Source of the DNA: Anoplopoma fimbria | Lineage: Eukaryota; Chordata; Actinopteri; Perciformes; Anoplopomatidae | Assembly: GCF_027596085.1 (NCBI RefSeq) | Contig: NC_072459.1 | Coordinates: 23,491,228-23,555,227, forward strand | Length of the DNA stretch: 64,000 bases | Direction: 5' to 3' | In this document: positions 12,401-25,345 of the stretch, piece after piece | How the letters are laid out: each line of letters starts with the position of its first letter | Position numbering within the stretch: position 1 is the stretch's first letter | Notes under the pieces: model-generated | Database searches by the model: none | What the model saw: the letters and a program-made list of their open reading frames with translations, nothing else | What the model was told of the DNA's origin: nothing | Program-made: the position numbers and the translations under genes

Positions 12401-13444
12401 GCCGCTGTATCGTGTCAGCACTGGTAACTATGAATACCGCTTGGTGCTGCGGTGTCGGCAGGAGGCTCGCGCCCGCTTCGCCAAAATGAGGAAGGACGTT
12501 CTGGAGAAGATAGAGCTGCTGGATCAGAAACACGGTCTGTTGTTGATGTTGTTGGCCTTTTTCCCAGCAATTATTTTCCATTTACCCACTCAGTCAGTTG
12601 TAAACTGGCACAAGTGGTACAAGGCTACATCTGTCTGATCGGTTTCTCTCTATTCACAAGAAATGGGACAATGCCTGTCCCTCACTCCCCATGTGAAAAA
12701 TATTTTAACAGTGTTAGTTTTTCACTTAAATTGGTGATTATTTGGAAAATTTCTATACAAGTCAAATTTTTGCCAAACTAATCTTGGATGCATTTGTTTC
12801 GATTAGAATAAATAGTCAGTAAATCATTTTTGGCATTTAGTCTGCAAAAATGCACAAAGAAAGACCAGAGAAATGTAAAGATATTGATCAGAAGAAAAAC
12901 AACATAAAATCTGCCAGAGAAGAGCCATACCAACCATTTCAGGTTACGTGCTGATATTCAGCAATTTAATCTCATATAATCTGTCCCTAAATACCAGATA
13001 AGAAAACCACACAATAAACATTTCACCTGTTTGCCCCATCATTTTCTCACTCTTTTTGCTCCTCACATTCTTTATTTTGTTTTGTTTGTCAATATTTAAC
13101 TTCCCTTACCCGTCTCTAAATTTAATAACCTAGATCATCCACTCTCTTCCCTCCCCTCTTCTTCACCTACAGTCCAGGACATTGTGTTCCAGCTGCAGCG
13201 CTTCGTCTCAGGCATGTCACATTACTATGACGAGTGCTACGCCGTCCTGAAGGAGGCGGATGTCTTCCCCATTGAAGTGGACCTCTCCCGCACCATGTTC
13301 AACTACGGCAGCCAGCCATTCTCCTACACCGGAGATGAGGAGGAGGAGGAGGAGGAGGAGGAGGGAGGAGGTGGAGAGGAAGGAAGGAGCAGCACAGAGA
13401 GACAAGCTGAAAATGGGGCTGAAAAATTGATTGATGACGAATGA
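9426..13444 (+). CDS. pick1: PICK1, PDZ and BAR domain protein interacting with PKC-alpha, 12 coding exons, 416 aa
   Basis: Coding exons: 9426-9466, 9672-9783, 9896-10024, 10751-10817, 10970-11059, 11160-11213, 11394-11456, 11618-11751, 11986-12078, 12210-12260, 12390-12534 and 13173-13444. The frame closes to 1251 nt, giving 416 aa (human about 415). The start is the ATG in MFTDMDYELEEDKLG; an acceptor CAG at 9391-9393 shows a 5' UTR exon upstream. Residues ~20-105 are the PDZ domain, with the ligand loop KKDANNLIGISIGGG. Residues ~145-360 are the BAR/arfaptin-homology dimer that senses membrane curvature. The tail is acidic, with a poly-Glu run coded by GAG repeats (13336-13362). Known role: trafficking of AMPA receptors and transporters, and vesicle biogenesis. 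Oddity: the exon 3 donor is the weak GTACAC and puts Leu94 where mammals have Lys. Confidence 0.96.
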
Positions 13445-15060
13445 CAGTGAGTGAGTGAGTTAGCGAGTGTGTGTTTGTGTGCTTGTTTGTGTGTGTGATG
13501 AAGTCCACTCCTCCAACATAACTGTTTTTCACTTGCATTTAATGTCAATGCACTCACCATACAGCAATCTTTGCAGTGGATTGTAGTGGTTTAAATGGTG
13601 AAAACTACAAAAAAAATGCAGCTATAATGCTGTATGGTAGTCTTTTGGCTGTGTGTCCCTCTTGGGATAATCTCAAATCAACAGCTTTCTGATTATTTTA
13701 CCATAGCAACTTCTGACTGTCAACTTTCTCTTAAAAAAAAAAAAAAAAAAAAAAAAAAGACTTTATGTGATCATGAGGTCCTGAGATGATGAGGTGTGCC
13801 TTCTAAGCTCTTAATGAAGCCTAATGGGTCTGGGCTGCATGTCAATGTGCAGATTGTGGATTGTTGAAGTTATATCTTGATATTAACGTTTTTTGGTTAT
13901 TTTCTTTGCTACAAACTTGTCGTATTTTTACAGGGATTTATTTAGCTACCTAAAATTATATTTTGTGTAGTTTAACAAACACATGGCAAATTAAACTACT
14001 GGATACATATACAAAATCTAAAGGTATTGTTGAAGATAATGACTGAATGCAGTTTGTTACATGAAGCTGTTACATTAATTTGTCTTCAATTTTTTTTATT
14101 CTGCTAAGCACATTTTAAGTTGTTTCATAAGGGAGAGCCTGCAATTAGCAAAGTCTAGTTCTGAAAAGCTTTATAACCAAAGCCTATTTTTTATTTTATT
14201 CAATCTGTTTCACCTCTTTGTACTGCATGTTTCCAGTTAAAGTTTCTTTCTAACTCTCTTGTAACCCACCTGAACTGCTCTCTTCTCGTCAACAACATGT
14301 CTGTTTTCTTTCAGCCCGTGGTAGTGTTTCTGTTTAGAAGGAGAAAGGTAATTGACACAAAAAGCCTCACAGAGCTTTACCACTGTGTGGAAATCATTAA
14401 TGATGAAAAACTACCAACACTATATGTAAATAACTGTGTACAGAGTGCTGTTGTTTTAATTTCTATTCTCATTCCCACTTTATTTATTCTTTTGTCAAAG
14501 TATATTTAAAAGCTTTTAATTAGAAAATTGGATTCTATTTTATAGTCAATATAATTATCCTATTCTATGTCTCCTTGTTGCTGCCTTCAAGGGGATAAGA
14601 TGATTTTGTGCATTTTCATGTTTTACTTTTGGGAACACTAGGGGGAAGCATCAGATCACACTGTCTGCAATCATCAAGAGTTCACATGTGTTCAATTAAA
14701 GAAACATTTGGTTCGTGTATTGTTGTCTTTTACTAAATCAGAAGGAGCTGCTGTGTTGTCCCCTAACCTAACAGCATGTCTGTGTCACAGGGTCTGTCTC
14801 TACTGATGGTTCTATATGGGGAGGGTGTGAACAGGTTCGTGGTGTTATTGTCTTACAGGCAGTTCCCAGCAGCCTAATGGATCCAGGCCCTGCTTAAGAT
14901 AAGATAAGATAAGATAAGATAAGAGCCAGGTGTTGTCTTGAGCCTACGGGGGAGAAATAACAAATAGGTTGAAACTTTATGTAACATTGTGCCATCTCTT
15001 AAGACACTTGGGGCTCAGTTTCGCTTCCATATTAAACAGCAATCCCTTTCAAACGACCTG
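13445..15060. other. PICK1 3' region and PICK1-PLBD1 spacer
   Basis: No further coding exon was recognised. A 26-nt A tract lies at 13733-13758 and an AGATA pentanucleotide array at about 14896-14924. Possible poly(A) signals are ATTAAA-type (near 13990 and 14693). A CTCF-like core (ACACTAGGGGGA) lies near 14634-14645. Confidence 0.45.
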
Positions 15061-15090
15061 TAGTGTTGTTCCCGTTCCTCCTCTCAGCAG

Positions 15091-15095
15091 CCAAT
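15091..15095 (+). promoter_or_regulatory. CCAAT box upstream of PLBD1
   Basis: CCAATCAG lies 172 bp upstream of the PLBD1 ATG in a more GC-rich stretch than the surroundings. Position fits a promoter element; motif evidence only. Confidence 0.4.
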
Positions 15096-15178
15096 CAGAA
15101 GACGCTCCGCTCCCACAGCTTTACTCGGACTTTCCCAGAATCTGAGTTTCTCTTCTGCTCGAGCCACGTTTGACCGAT

Positions 15179-15256
15179 CCAGGTCTTTATTCTGCATAGA
15201 TTAGCCTTAAACTGCATCCAGGTCTTTATTCTGCATAGATTAGCCTTAAACTGCAT
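15179..15256 (+). repeat. Perfect 39-bp tandem duplication just upstream of the PLBD1 start codon
   Basis: 15179-15217 and 15218-15256 are identical. The second copy ends 10 bp before the ATG at 15267. It lies in the 5' UTR or core promoter. Neither copy contains an ATG. Confidence 0.9.
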
Positions 15257-15266
15257 CCATAGAGCC

Positions 15267-18200
15267 ATGCTTTCAGCTAAGAGGCTGTATGGCGTTCTGC
15301 TGTGTGTGGCGGCTGCGACCTTCGCCTCTGCTGACAGTAAGTAGTTCATATGAAATCACGGGTTGTGGGTTCAGGATCTAACACAGTGGTTGGCTGTAAG
15401 CATGCATACATACATACATACATACATACATGCATACATACATACATACATACATACATACATACATACATACATACATACATACATACATACATACATA
15501 CATACATACATACATACATACATACATACATACATACATACATACATACATACATACACAGGACTGACACTCTCTGTCTGCTCTTATGATTCAAGGTGTG
15601 TCGGAAAGGTTCGCTTGACCTGAATAGCCTGTTGTCTATTTAAAGTTACTGTACAGGGTAATCCCCCACAATCACGAGGGCTCCTTCCACTGAAATGTTT
15701 CGTTTAAACCTTCATTTTGTTTATATATTGAAATACATTTTAAAATGATCAACTGTAGAAACATTCAGACATGAATGGTGGGATATTTTTAATGAATGTT
15801 ACACAAGCTAAAACACATTAAAAATGCAATGCAAGGTATAGATGCACTGATATACTGCCATACAAACAATAAAGGCCAGCATAAGCTCAATATCATTTTA
15901 ATGGTAGAGTTACTTCGCATAGGACTTTACTTGTATTCTAGGAATGAAAGTCTACATGACTGTTGTGACCTTATACATGACTGTTGTGACCTTATACATG
16001 ACTGTTGTGACCTTATACATGACTGTTGTGACCTTATACATGACTGTTGTGACCTTATACATGACTGTTGTGACCTTATACATGACTGTTGTGACCTTAT
16101 ACATGACTGTTGTGACCTTATACATGACTGTTGTGACCTTATACATGACTGTTGTGACCTTATACATGACTGTTGTGACCTTATACATGACTGTTGTGAC
16201 CTTATACAGCCATTTCGTTAAGTTATTTTCCTCTTACTACAATGGTGTGTGATTTCTCCTCAGAGATGACAGCAGCCACAGTGTACTGGGACCCCCAACA
16301 CAAGCTTGTCCTGCTGAAGGAAGGGGTGCTGGAGACCAAAGGGGATGCATACGGTTATCTGAATGATACCCTGTCAAGTACAGGCTGGAGTGTCCTAGAG
16401 ATCCGTGCCGGGTATGGGCAGACCCCTGAACCTGATGAGGTGACTTTCTTCCTGGCTGGCTACCTCGAAGGCTTCCTCACTGCCCAGTAAGTGTGATGAA
16501 TGTGCTGTCATGCTCGCTTTTCCTATAGAGTCCTCATCATGCCTCCATCTCAACATCTGATAATCAAAAAAAAACATTATCAGTAATCAAATTGGTGATT
16601 GTTGTTGAACAGTATGCGTCTGATGAGAAACTTGGAGATAAGAAACTTAAATGAGCTTTGACCTTTGTCCCCTTCTGTAACAATTAAACGATTGCCAGCA
16701 CCCACCAGCCTCCCACGCAATGAAGTAAAAATACAAAATCATTAGGATAATAAACTACTGACTAATCAAACATTATCAAACACGTTGTTTAAACATTGTA
16801 AATACTGTATTTTTTTCATTCTGATTACATTCATTTAGTATTCATACATACTCTTTCTCCCCAGGCAGATGATTGACCACTATGCGAACATGTATCCGCA
16901 GCTGATCCATGACCCAAAGATCCTCGACCCGGTTCAGAGTTTCATGGCGTGAGTCTGTTCTGTTTTTCTTTAAAAATGAAAACCACAGCAGCAGCACCGT
17001 TCAGTTTAGCTCAGACTGTGACCAGATATTTAAGCTCTGTAAGTGTTCTGTAATGGCATTGGCCTGCCCCTTACCAGTTTATTGAGTTTATTCCTGAAAA
17101 GGATTACATTGTAACATTCAGCAGGAAGAGGAAAACAGAGAGAATATTATTGTTTGATTAAGTAACTTTGGATTGTTTTGAGAATGAAATGTTTGTCCTC
17201 TGTTCAAGTGAGTTTATTAACATGTATCCATTGGACTACATGTTTGCCAAGCTTCTGGTCATGAGCTCAGTGTTTGGTTCTTTACTTTTAAGTAGTTCAT
17301 AGTAAATAATTATAATGAATAATGTCACTCTTGGGCTTGTAGGAAGCAGGACGCATGGACCAGAGAGCAAGTAAAACTGAACAAGAGCTCTGATCCTCTT
17401 TGGGAACACGCAGGCTTCATCGTGGCTCAGATGGATGGACTGCAGGCAGGAGTCGCACACTGGGCAAAGAAACAAGGAAAAAAGGTAAGAAGGGCACAAT
17501 TAATGTTATCTTATCATTGCAATTTAACTTGTGTTGAAACAGGCTTTTTTATGAGCATAGAAGCCTTTGGGGGATATCTTTTTTCTGCATCAGTAAAGAA
17601 CATTTTTCAGACAAAAACAATAAAAAACACACATTAAAGGTATAAAACAATGTGAATATGCAAAATAATCAACTGCAACTCTCAAATCACGGTTTCAAGT
17701 GTATGCATATGTAAAGATAAAACAAAGAAGTGCATATTAAGAATATGTCTATATAAATAGAATAATCTGAATCTTATGGAAACTAGAAATTCCACTTCAG
17801 GATTCTGACAGGTGCATGGCTTTAAATACTGCCTTGACAAGTTCCTATTCAAAATGAGGAACCTCCAACTCTGACATTTTGTCACTCTAAAGTCTAAAGG
17901 GACATGTGATTGAATGCCTTATGTATGTGTTGTTGATCAAAAGTAGTAATGTATTTTCCAAAGGTTAGTTTATGATCAACACTGAGTACAAGACAACACC
18001 ACTTATTGTGCCAATATTGTTATGTTACAAACAATGAAACTGCCTTTATTACTGACTCAATTATTTACCATTTCTAAATTGCATCTATATCTCACCTACC
18101 ATAGATTTATTTGCATTTAGAACCAGTTTAAGTTTAATAATAGATCGTTGTTGGGTCATAAAGTTAAACTGCTGCTTGGATAGTGCAGATTTGGTATGAC

Positions 18201-21200
18201 ATGTCTCCTAATAGCTCATGATTTCAGTAATTTTAAGCTTATCACTTGTTTTAAGTAAGTAAGATATTTATTTTTCGATTGGTGGCGGTCTCACTATGGA
18301 AGCAGGACTACTACTCATTTTCATTTGCTCACAAGCAGCTGTTTATCTGGCCTTCTTCCCATAGCCACTGTCCCTGTTTGCCGTCCAGTTCCTGAATGCG
18401 GTAGGAGACCTGCTGGATCTGATCCCAGCCTTGGTCCCCACCTCCAACTCTCCGCTCAGAAACTTCAAACTTCCGGGGATGGGACACTGCTCTGCTCTCA
18501 TCAAGGTCAGAGGTCAAAACATGTACAGTAAGGGGTGCTCCTCAAAGCTCCTGTGCACAATATGTTTAAAATCAGTAAAACATCAGCTGTAATCAGATGA
18601 TTTACTTAAATGTGTTAAATCAATTAAAAAAATAAAGCAACTACTTTTAAAAAATAATTTCCTAAACAAATGCCCTGGTGCCTTGGCAAAATGAGAGAAT
18701 ATTATTTTTCATCCTGCGTACTTATTTAAAGGATAGAGAGCCTCCCATCTTCTTTTAAAGCTCTCTCTTTTTAGCATTAGTGAAACATTTAGTCTATAAA
18801 AGTGCTATATCCTCCTTTGTGACCACAACCACACCAGAAAAAACGAGGCATATTGTTCCCAAAGACGCAGTAGTGTATTTGTGTTTAGTGAAAGTTTAAT
18901 TTGCTACATAAACAAAGAACTCCCACTGTAGAATGTTCACCATGCAGGTCTGCATGGTGAAAATGGCAAGCAAAGATTGTGCCAGCCTTATCTGCCCTGC
19001 AACTACCGACAATAAATCAGTCTAAATGGATTCTCTCATGGTGTATCATTGTGTCTGACCGCACAACCATAGTGTTCATCAAAACCCTGGTAATCAGCAC
19101 ACCCTCATGCAGTCCTGCATGGTGAAAATTATACAGTGGGAGTTCTTTGTATTAGTATTAGCAGATTTCTCTGTCATAAAAAAGATTTAGTAACACTAAT
19201 AGCAGAAATATGGATCCCTCATGTGCATTTGAGATATTTTAAGGAGTGCAGTATTGTTCGTTGTTTAACTTATAATCACACCTTTCATTTTTACAAACTA
19301 TTTGTTCTCCATGAATTGTTTACTTACTTACTTTCGTCACTTTCATCACTTGTGCCATGTATGTTTTTTTGTTTTTTTAATTTGTGAAGCTCACATCACA
19401 TCACACATACTTGAATTACAATAATTATGTAACTGTACCAACATAGTAATTCATTCATTGAAGTCAAGAATATCCTAAATTCCTTTTTTTTGCTACTGTT
19501 GAGCACTGCCACATTTACGTTCTGTACCAGCTTTGCATGAAAACATTTACATTGAAATCCAAGATGACATTTGGTTATGGTGTATGACATACGTCAAATA
19601 GAAAACTACACATGTTTTTTCTATTGTTTTATTCATATATTTCTGTTATTTAGACACTGAATTTTTTGTCTTTGGAAACATTGGCAATCACCAAACAGCC
19701 CATTGGGTGAAAGAGCTTAAAGATGACGCCCTGCCTCATTACCTTTTAACCTAAATTGAGTCATTGCATGAAGTAAGGCGCTTAGGACCTGTGATAAAAT
19801 CTGATTCACACTGACACAAATCCCAGTAATTTTCTGCTGACACAGGAATACCGTATTGACTGTTGAGTCTAACTCCACACTTGAATGTTTTCTGTCCCCC
19901 CCCCCCCCCCAGATGCTGCCCGGTTTTGAGAACCTTTTGTTTGCCCACTCCAGCTGGTACACATACGCTGCTACGATGCGGATCTACAAACACTGGGATT
20001 TCCACATCACTGAGCCCCACACAGCCACCGGGAAAGTGTCCTTCAGCAGCTACCCTGGTATGAAGGCCCCAGGAATTCTCCATAACAAGAATTCTTCAAA
20101 GATTACAAGGACATCTGTGGAACTGTAGTGATTTGCGATCCGTTTTTCACACAACTGTGGCTTGTTTGTGAAGTATGTCAGTAATGGTCTCAGCTTAATC
20201 TTCCTCTTCAGGTTTTCTTGTGTCTCTGGATGACTTCTACCTTATGGGCAGTGGTCTGATGATGACCCAGACCACCAACAATGTCTTTAACACCTCCCTT
20301 TTTGACACAATCACCCCAAACAGCCTCCTGGCATGGCAGAGGGTGAGGCTGGCTAACAGTTTGGCACATACCGGAGAAGAGTGGGCCAAAACCTTCTCCA
20401 ATCACAACTCTGGTAAGGGATTATATATTTTGCACTAAGCACAGTCACCATTTTTATCTAAAGCAAATAATTAAAACTAATTGAAATTAATGTATACTTA
20501 CACTACTGCTAACCTTTAGTTTTCCAAAGCATACCAGTGTATTTGATCTTAATTCATTCATTTTACCTTGCAGGCAGCCATTGGAATACATTTATTTCAG
20601 CACAAAATTGAAATCAACCTGCATTGACTTGATACTTAAAGGGGAACTCCACCTATTTTACACACCAAAGTCTGTTTACAGGTGTCGTGGGGTAATATTG
20701 CACGTAAAGCCTTTTGTGTCTCCAGAGGAAGGTCCATGATATCTGATAAATTGCCTTAAGTGATGTCAGCAAAGGTTTGGTCTGAGGACTACAAGTTTGA
20801 AAAATAACTCTGAGGATGTGGAGTTAGAAAGAAGCAAACTCACCAGACCTCTTCAGCCTGGTCCTCATCTTTGCTAGAGGCTCAAGGCTACATTAGCAGC
20901 TAAAATACACTACCTCTGGCTCTGTTTGTGTAGGCACCTACAACAACCAGTACATGGTGTTGGACAGGAGCAAAGTGAAGCTGGGCCACAGTGTTGATAA
21001 CGGCGCTCTGACTGTGGTGGAGCAGATCCCTGGGCTGGTGGAGTACTCTGACCAGACACAGGCTCTGCGCAGAGGTAACAACAGATCTATTTACTCTGTT
21101 TTTCTACAGCCTTTGTTTCATTTGAACGTTTTAGAGATTGTATTTCCTTCTGCCTCCGTTAACCTAAGGTTACTGGCCGTCCTACAACGTTCCTTTCCAC

Positions 21201-21997
21201 CACAAGATCTACACGCTGAGTGGTTATGGAGAAATGTGGGAAGAGTATGGAGAAGACTTCTCCTACGATCTTTGTCCCAGAGCCAAGATCTTCCGCCGTG
21301 ACCAGGCTGATGTCAAGGACCTGGACTCCTTGAAGCACATTATGAGGTTTAATGGTGTGTGGCTCTGTCTTCTTTTGGTAATTTCTGACTCACATTCAGC
21401 TGGTTCTCCATATCAAATTGAATCTGCTTTTCTTATGTTTTCATAAGTCTCAATGATCAAACAAACACAGTGACATCTTTGTTAACTGAGGTAATCATGA
21501 ATCATAGTCAGTCATAGTATTGTTAGTCCCACATTTTGAATAAAGATTTCCTTATAGGCCCAGAAGAGGAATTGTTCCCACACATTTATTGTTGTTTTTC
21601 AGACTACAAGAAGGATCCATACTCCAAGGGTGACCCCTGCAAGACCATCTGCTGCCGTGGCGACCTGAGAGCGGAGAAGGCTACCCCAGGAGGTTGCTAT
21701 GACACTAAGGTAGTGCCCTGTCACCACAGTGATATTGTACTGTAGTAATAGAGGTCACTTGTAAAATCAAATGCCTTTTAGCTCAGATTTTCTCTGGCTC
21801 CTGTGTTGTTCTCCGTCCAGGTGACAGATTTCCACATGGCTGAGGACTTCCGTGCGGAGGCGGTGAACGGGCCAACGACACAGGACGGACTCCCGCCGTT
21901 CTTTTGGGATAAATTCAGCAGCATCAGCCACCAGGGTCTGCCGCAGTATTACAACTTTACCTTCATCAAGATGCAGCCTCTTCTTTTTGAGCCATGA
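15267..21997 (+). CDS. plbd1: PLBD1, phospholipase B domain-containing 1, 11 exons, 538 aa
   Basis: Coding exons: 15267-15336, 16264-16486, 16865-16948, 17343-17484, 18365-18505, 19913-20057, 20212-20412, 20934-21074, 21169-21354, 21603-21709 and 21821-21997. They sum to 1617 nt (538 aa; human about 553). Residues 1-22 are a signal peptide ([20 protein letters not shown]), consistent with a lysosomal or granule protein. The family is an N-terminal-nucleophile hydrolase that cleaves itself before a catalytic Cys; that Cys is Cys215 in [10 protein letters not shown] (exon 5 end). Several N-x-S/T sites and the C-terminal Cys cluster (CKTICC) are kept. Known role: removal of acyl chains from phospholipids. 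The exon 6 acceptor is preceded by a run of about 15 C. In human PLBD1 lies close to GUCY2C on 12p, and GUCY2C is also in this window. Confidence 0.96.
15401..15558. repeat. (CATA)n microsatellite in PLBD1 intron 1
   Basis: About 39 copies of catacata-type tetramers with a single catg interruption near 15431. Open frames across it are repeat artefacts. Confidence 0.97.
15952..16208 (+). repeat. 21-bp minisatellite, about 12 copies, in PLBD1 intron 1
   Basis: The unit (core atgactgttgtgaccttat) is repeated about 12 times with essentially no variation and ends 55 bp before the exon 2 acceptor (16263). The period is a multiple of three, so the array is open in several frames, but it is intronic. 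The near-perfect copies imply recent expansion. Confidence 0.95.
18912..19150. mobile_element. MITE-like non-autonomous element with 36-bp terminal inverted repeats, PLBD1 intron 5
   Basis: The left end 18912-18947 (starts acaaagaactcccactgta) matches the reverse complement of 19115-19150 at 34 of 36 positions. The element is about 239 bp with no coding capacity. Each end is followed or preceded by a second inverted copy of the inner repeat (catgcag/ctgcatg), making palindromic subterminal hairpins. No clear target-site duplication was seen. Superfamily not assigned. Confidence 0.75.
20640..20930. mobile_element. Fragment of an interspersed repeat upstream of PLBD1 exon 8
   Basis: Starts with 'ggggaactccacctatttt' and resembles the end of DNA-transposon-type repeats common in fish. 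The opposite end was not found; the fragment runs to near the exon 8 acceptor (20933). Recognition is from memory, without a library search. Confidence 0.35.
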
Positions 21998-24530
21998 GGT
22001 GTGTTTGTGTTTGTGTGAGTTAAACAGAGAGAGAGATTCTGTCTGTCTGATACTTTCAGAACAGGGAATGATGAGAGTCAAAGGCACAATCTAATGTTTC
22101 TCTTGGGGTACACTTCTGTTTACATACTGATGTTTTTTTTCAAATTATTGCTCAAAGTGACAATCTCTAATTTCTCAAATTCGTTCTCTTTGACGGCAAC
22201 CATGGCAATAAGCGGTGATTGCAAGGCAGGGTTTTGGATCTAATTTCCCAGAGATACAAACAGTGTGCGCCGTTTATGAGTTTTCTTGGGAATGTCACAC
22301 ACAAACGCCCAGTTTGTAAGTAAGTGCAAGGGCTTTTATCACTCGTCCATAGGCTCATTCCCTATTGTGTAACCTCATTTGGTGATAGATAGTGACTTAA
22401 AGACATTTATTTAAATGAAAATCTCCACCAAGAAATGCTTCTTACATTTTTTTACTTTTTACATGCTGTGACCAACAGTACCTCCTTCCACCTGATAAAA
22501 TGCAGGATGTCACACTGCCAGTCAGATTTGAACGAGTATATGTCTCATATGTGTTATTTAATTTGGAATTCAGTAGAAACCAGTAGTTTTTTTTTTTATA
22601 CTTGCCATTTGTGCCTTGAACACTGAGAGCACCATCATTTTATAATATGCAGAATTAATGCACTAAATCAGTGAAAATATTTAATCTTTCTTTAAATGCT
22701 TGAATGTCTTCATACATGCAAACACCATCATTTTCGATGATAAAATGAATCAATCAATGCAATGTCATACTCAGGACTGTGATCTTGTTATTTATATGCA
22801 TCTATTTCTTATACTTTGGAAAGTTAAAACAGCTCAGGTTTATATATTTATAATAAGCCTGTGTTTCTTATGTAATAGTATGTGTAATACTTCACATCTG
22901 TATCATGCCATCAGTCCTTGTGTTAATTGTTTATTAAAGTTTTACAGTTCTACCAGCACAGTCCTGACTTTAATGTTGTGCTTACATAAATATATATAAA
23001 GTCTCAAAATCAGGTAAGTACATACTTTGGGTAAGTATGTAACAGTACAAGTTTGAAATATTTAGATCACATGAAAAATCCCACTTTTATCAATGGTCAA
23101 ATGAGTAAAAAAAACCACATTATGTTTATTAAATATCTTCCATATGGAATATTTCTAAAATGCATATGTGCATATATTTGATATTCAACTTGTTGTGAGT
23201 TTATATGTACCAAATGGTCAGTAGTTAACTCAAAAAAGCAAGATCTGATGTTTAATAATAGAAGCAAACCGATATACTTCCTCAAAATGCATTGAAACCC
23301 CTTGAAACTAATGGAGAATGGCTTATCAAGCAAATGTTTTCACCTGCTCTATGACTAATAATAGTTATTTGAAACTTTTATTTATATGGAATATGTAGAT
23401 ATGAGCCCCTTTGTGTGTTTACTGACAATAATGAAAATCCACACATTTTTATTCTAGGGTATTTACATATATAGAAAAAGAAATGTCCTGTAGGCCCAAT
23501 GACTATATATCGTATGATAAGTAAAAACTTTAAAGCCAAAAGGTTTTAATTATTTTTGTGATTCCTTTAGAGTTCTACTTAGATCTAGAGAATCTCTTCC
23601 ACCAAAGGAAAGTCAAAACTTGGAATGGTCCGCCAAAAATGGAAAGCCGTTCACAGGAGCGCATAGTACACAGACAGTTTACAGTTTTACTGCTTTTGTC
23701 TGAATTCGCTTTTGACGTGCAAATACTTTTATATACATTTTTATGTCCATGGCGATAGCAAAGGTATGTCTTTATGAAATGTTCTTGTAACCAAATAATA
23801 ACAATTGTGGTCAAGTGTTTGCAGTTTAATAAACAGGCATGATATTTACATGATATAGGCAATACTATAGTTTCCAGTCATATGTTTGGTATGCCTAATA
23901 TTACGGGGGAGAGGAAGACCCAGAAACACTTGGAGAAGGAGCACAGAGCAAGAGTTAAAGCTGAACGGACTGACGTGGCAACGGCTGGAATAAATAGCCC
24001 AAGACAGACAAGGGTGGAAACTATTCATCAATGGCCTATGTTCTGCAAGAAATACAAAGGCTTAAGTAAGTAAGCCTGATATTCTTCTTCATAATTGGAA
24101 ACTAGACTGAAAATAAAATGACTTATAGATGGCTTATAGAAATTATCTCTTTTGCATCTTGACCTATTATTTTAGCCATAAAATGTAGTTTTCCACTTGC
24201 CAAAAAAGTATTACACAGTGGTAGTCACTGTGTCACTGAAAGGTTTTCCAAAAACAACTTGATGTCCTTCATGAAAGTTATCTTTGACAGATTATAGCCC
24301 ACCCAGCCCTTTTTTTTATTATACCAAAATACCCTTCAAAGGGCAACTACAGCCCCAAACATGCATTTTTCCACTTGCCAAAAAGTGATTACAGCTCCTA
24401 CTGTGTCACAGAAAGGTTATTTATATCTCAAAAGGACTTGATTTTGTTAAGAAAAATAGTTTTATTTCTCACACACTTGTAGACATGCAGCCTCAGAGGA
24501 TGACATCTGGGAGGAAGAGGAATGTTATAC
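21998..24530. other. PLBD1 3' region and spacer
   Basis: No gene recognised. An ATTAAA near 22934 is a possible PLBD1 poly(A) signal. Two diverged copies of a segment of about 100 bp (shared 'ttttccacttgccaaaaa', then 'actgtgtca' and 'gaaaggtt') lie near 24180-24290 and 24360-24440. Confidence 0.4.
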
Positions 24531-24539
24531 AGACATTTT

Positions 24540-25345
24540 TTATGGCCTTTTTCCACATTTTTGACTTCTTTTTTTTACATATGTTATGACTTCTTAAGGA
24601 ATTTTTACGACATACTATACTATGACTTTTTAGACACGCAATACTTTTTTTATGACCATTTTTGTACAGACTTTATTATATGATTTTTTTTGACTTGCTA
24701 TACTATAACTCTATTAAATGACTTTTTTTGAGACACTTTATTATGACTTTTTACAACATGTCATAGTATGACATTACGAATATTAAACTACGACTTTTGT
24801 AAAAAAGTTTACGACATGTTATACGATGACTTTTTACAACCTGCTATACTATGATTGTTTTATGACTTTTCTACATACTATGGTATGCTATACTATGACC
24901 TTTTTTGACATATTATACAATTTTTATAACCTTTGTTGACATTTTATACTATGACTCTTTCATGACTTTTATTTGCATACTATACTATGACTTTTTAGTC
25001 ATGCTTTTCTATGTATTTTTCTTGACTTTTTTGACATGCTATACTATGATTTTTTATGACTTTTCTCGACATACTATACCAAGGCTTTTTTCGACGAACT
25101 ACCTTTTAATTTTTTAAAGAATCTTTTCGACATGCTATACTATGACTCTTTAATCACTTTATTCACATACAATACTCTGATTCTTTTTGTCATGATATAC
25201 TATGTCTTTTAAATTGCTTTTCTTGACGTGCTATACTATGACTCTTTATGATTTTTCTCAACATACTATACAAAGGCTTTTTACGACTCACTATACTTTG
25301 TCCTTTTGATGACTTTTTCGACATGCTATGGTATGACATGTTTAC
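24540..25345. repeat. Degenerate T-rich minisatellite, block A
   Basis: Many diverged copies of a roughly 23-25 bp unit built on 'catactatactatgact' followed by a T run and 'cgacat'. Spacing and length vary. The same unit forms block B at 25980-26465, so the intervening sequence separates two parts of one array. Confidence 0.85.

Noticed and set aside
13733..13758. Poly-A run as evidence of a processed pseudogene
   Set aside because: No retrocopy sequence or target-site duplication is seen beside it.
14297..14509. Open frame of 70 codons after PICK1 preceded by an acceptor-like sequence
   Set aside because: No family resemblance; PICK1 already ends with its acidic tail at 13444, so this is probably 3' UTR or spacer.
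15346..15623. Several long open frames on both strands coding His-Thr-Tyr-Ile or Met-Tyr-Val-Cys repeats
   Set aside because: They are translations of the (CATA)n microsatellite inside PLBD1 intron 1.
15796..16252. Overlapping open frames with a perfect 7-residue repeat
   Set aside because: Produced by the 21-bp intronic minisatellite; period divisible by three keeps frames open without coding.
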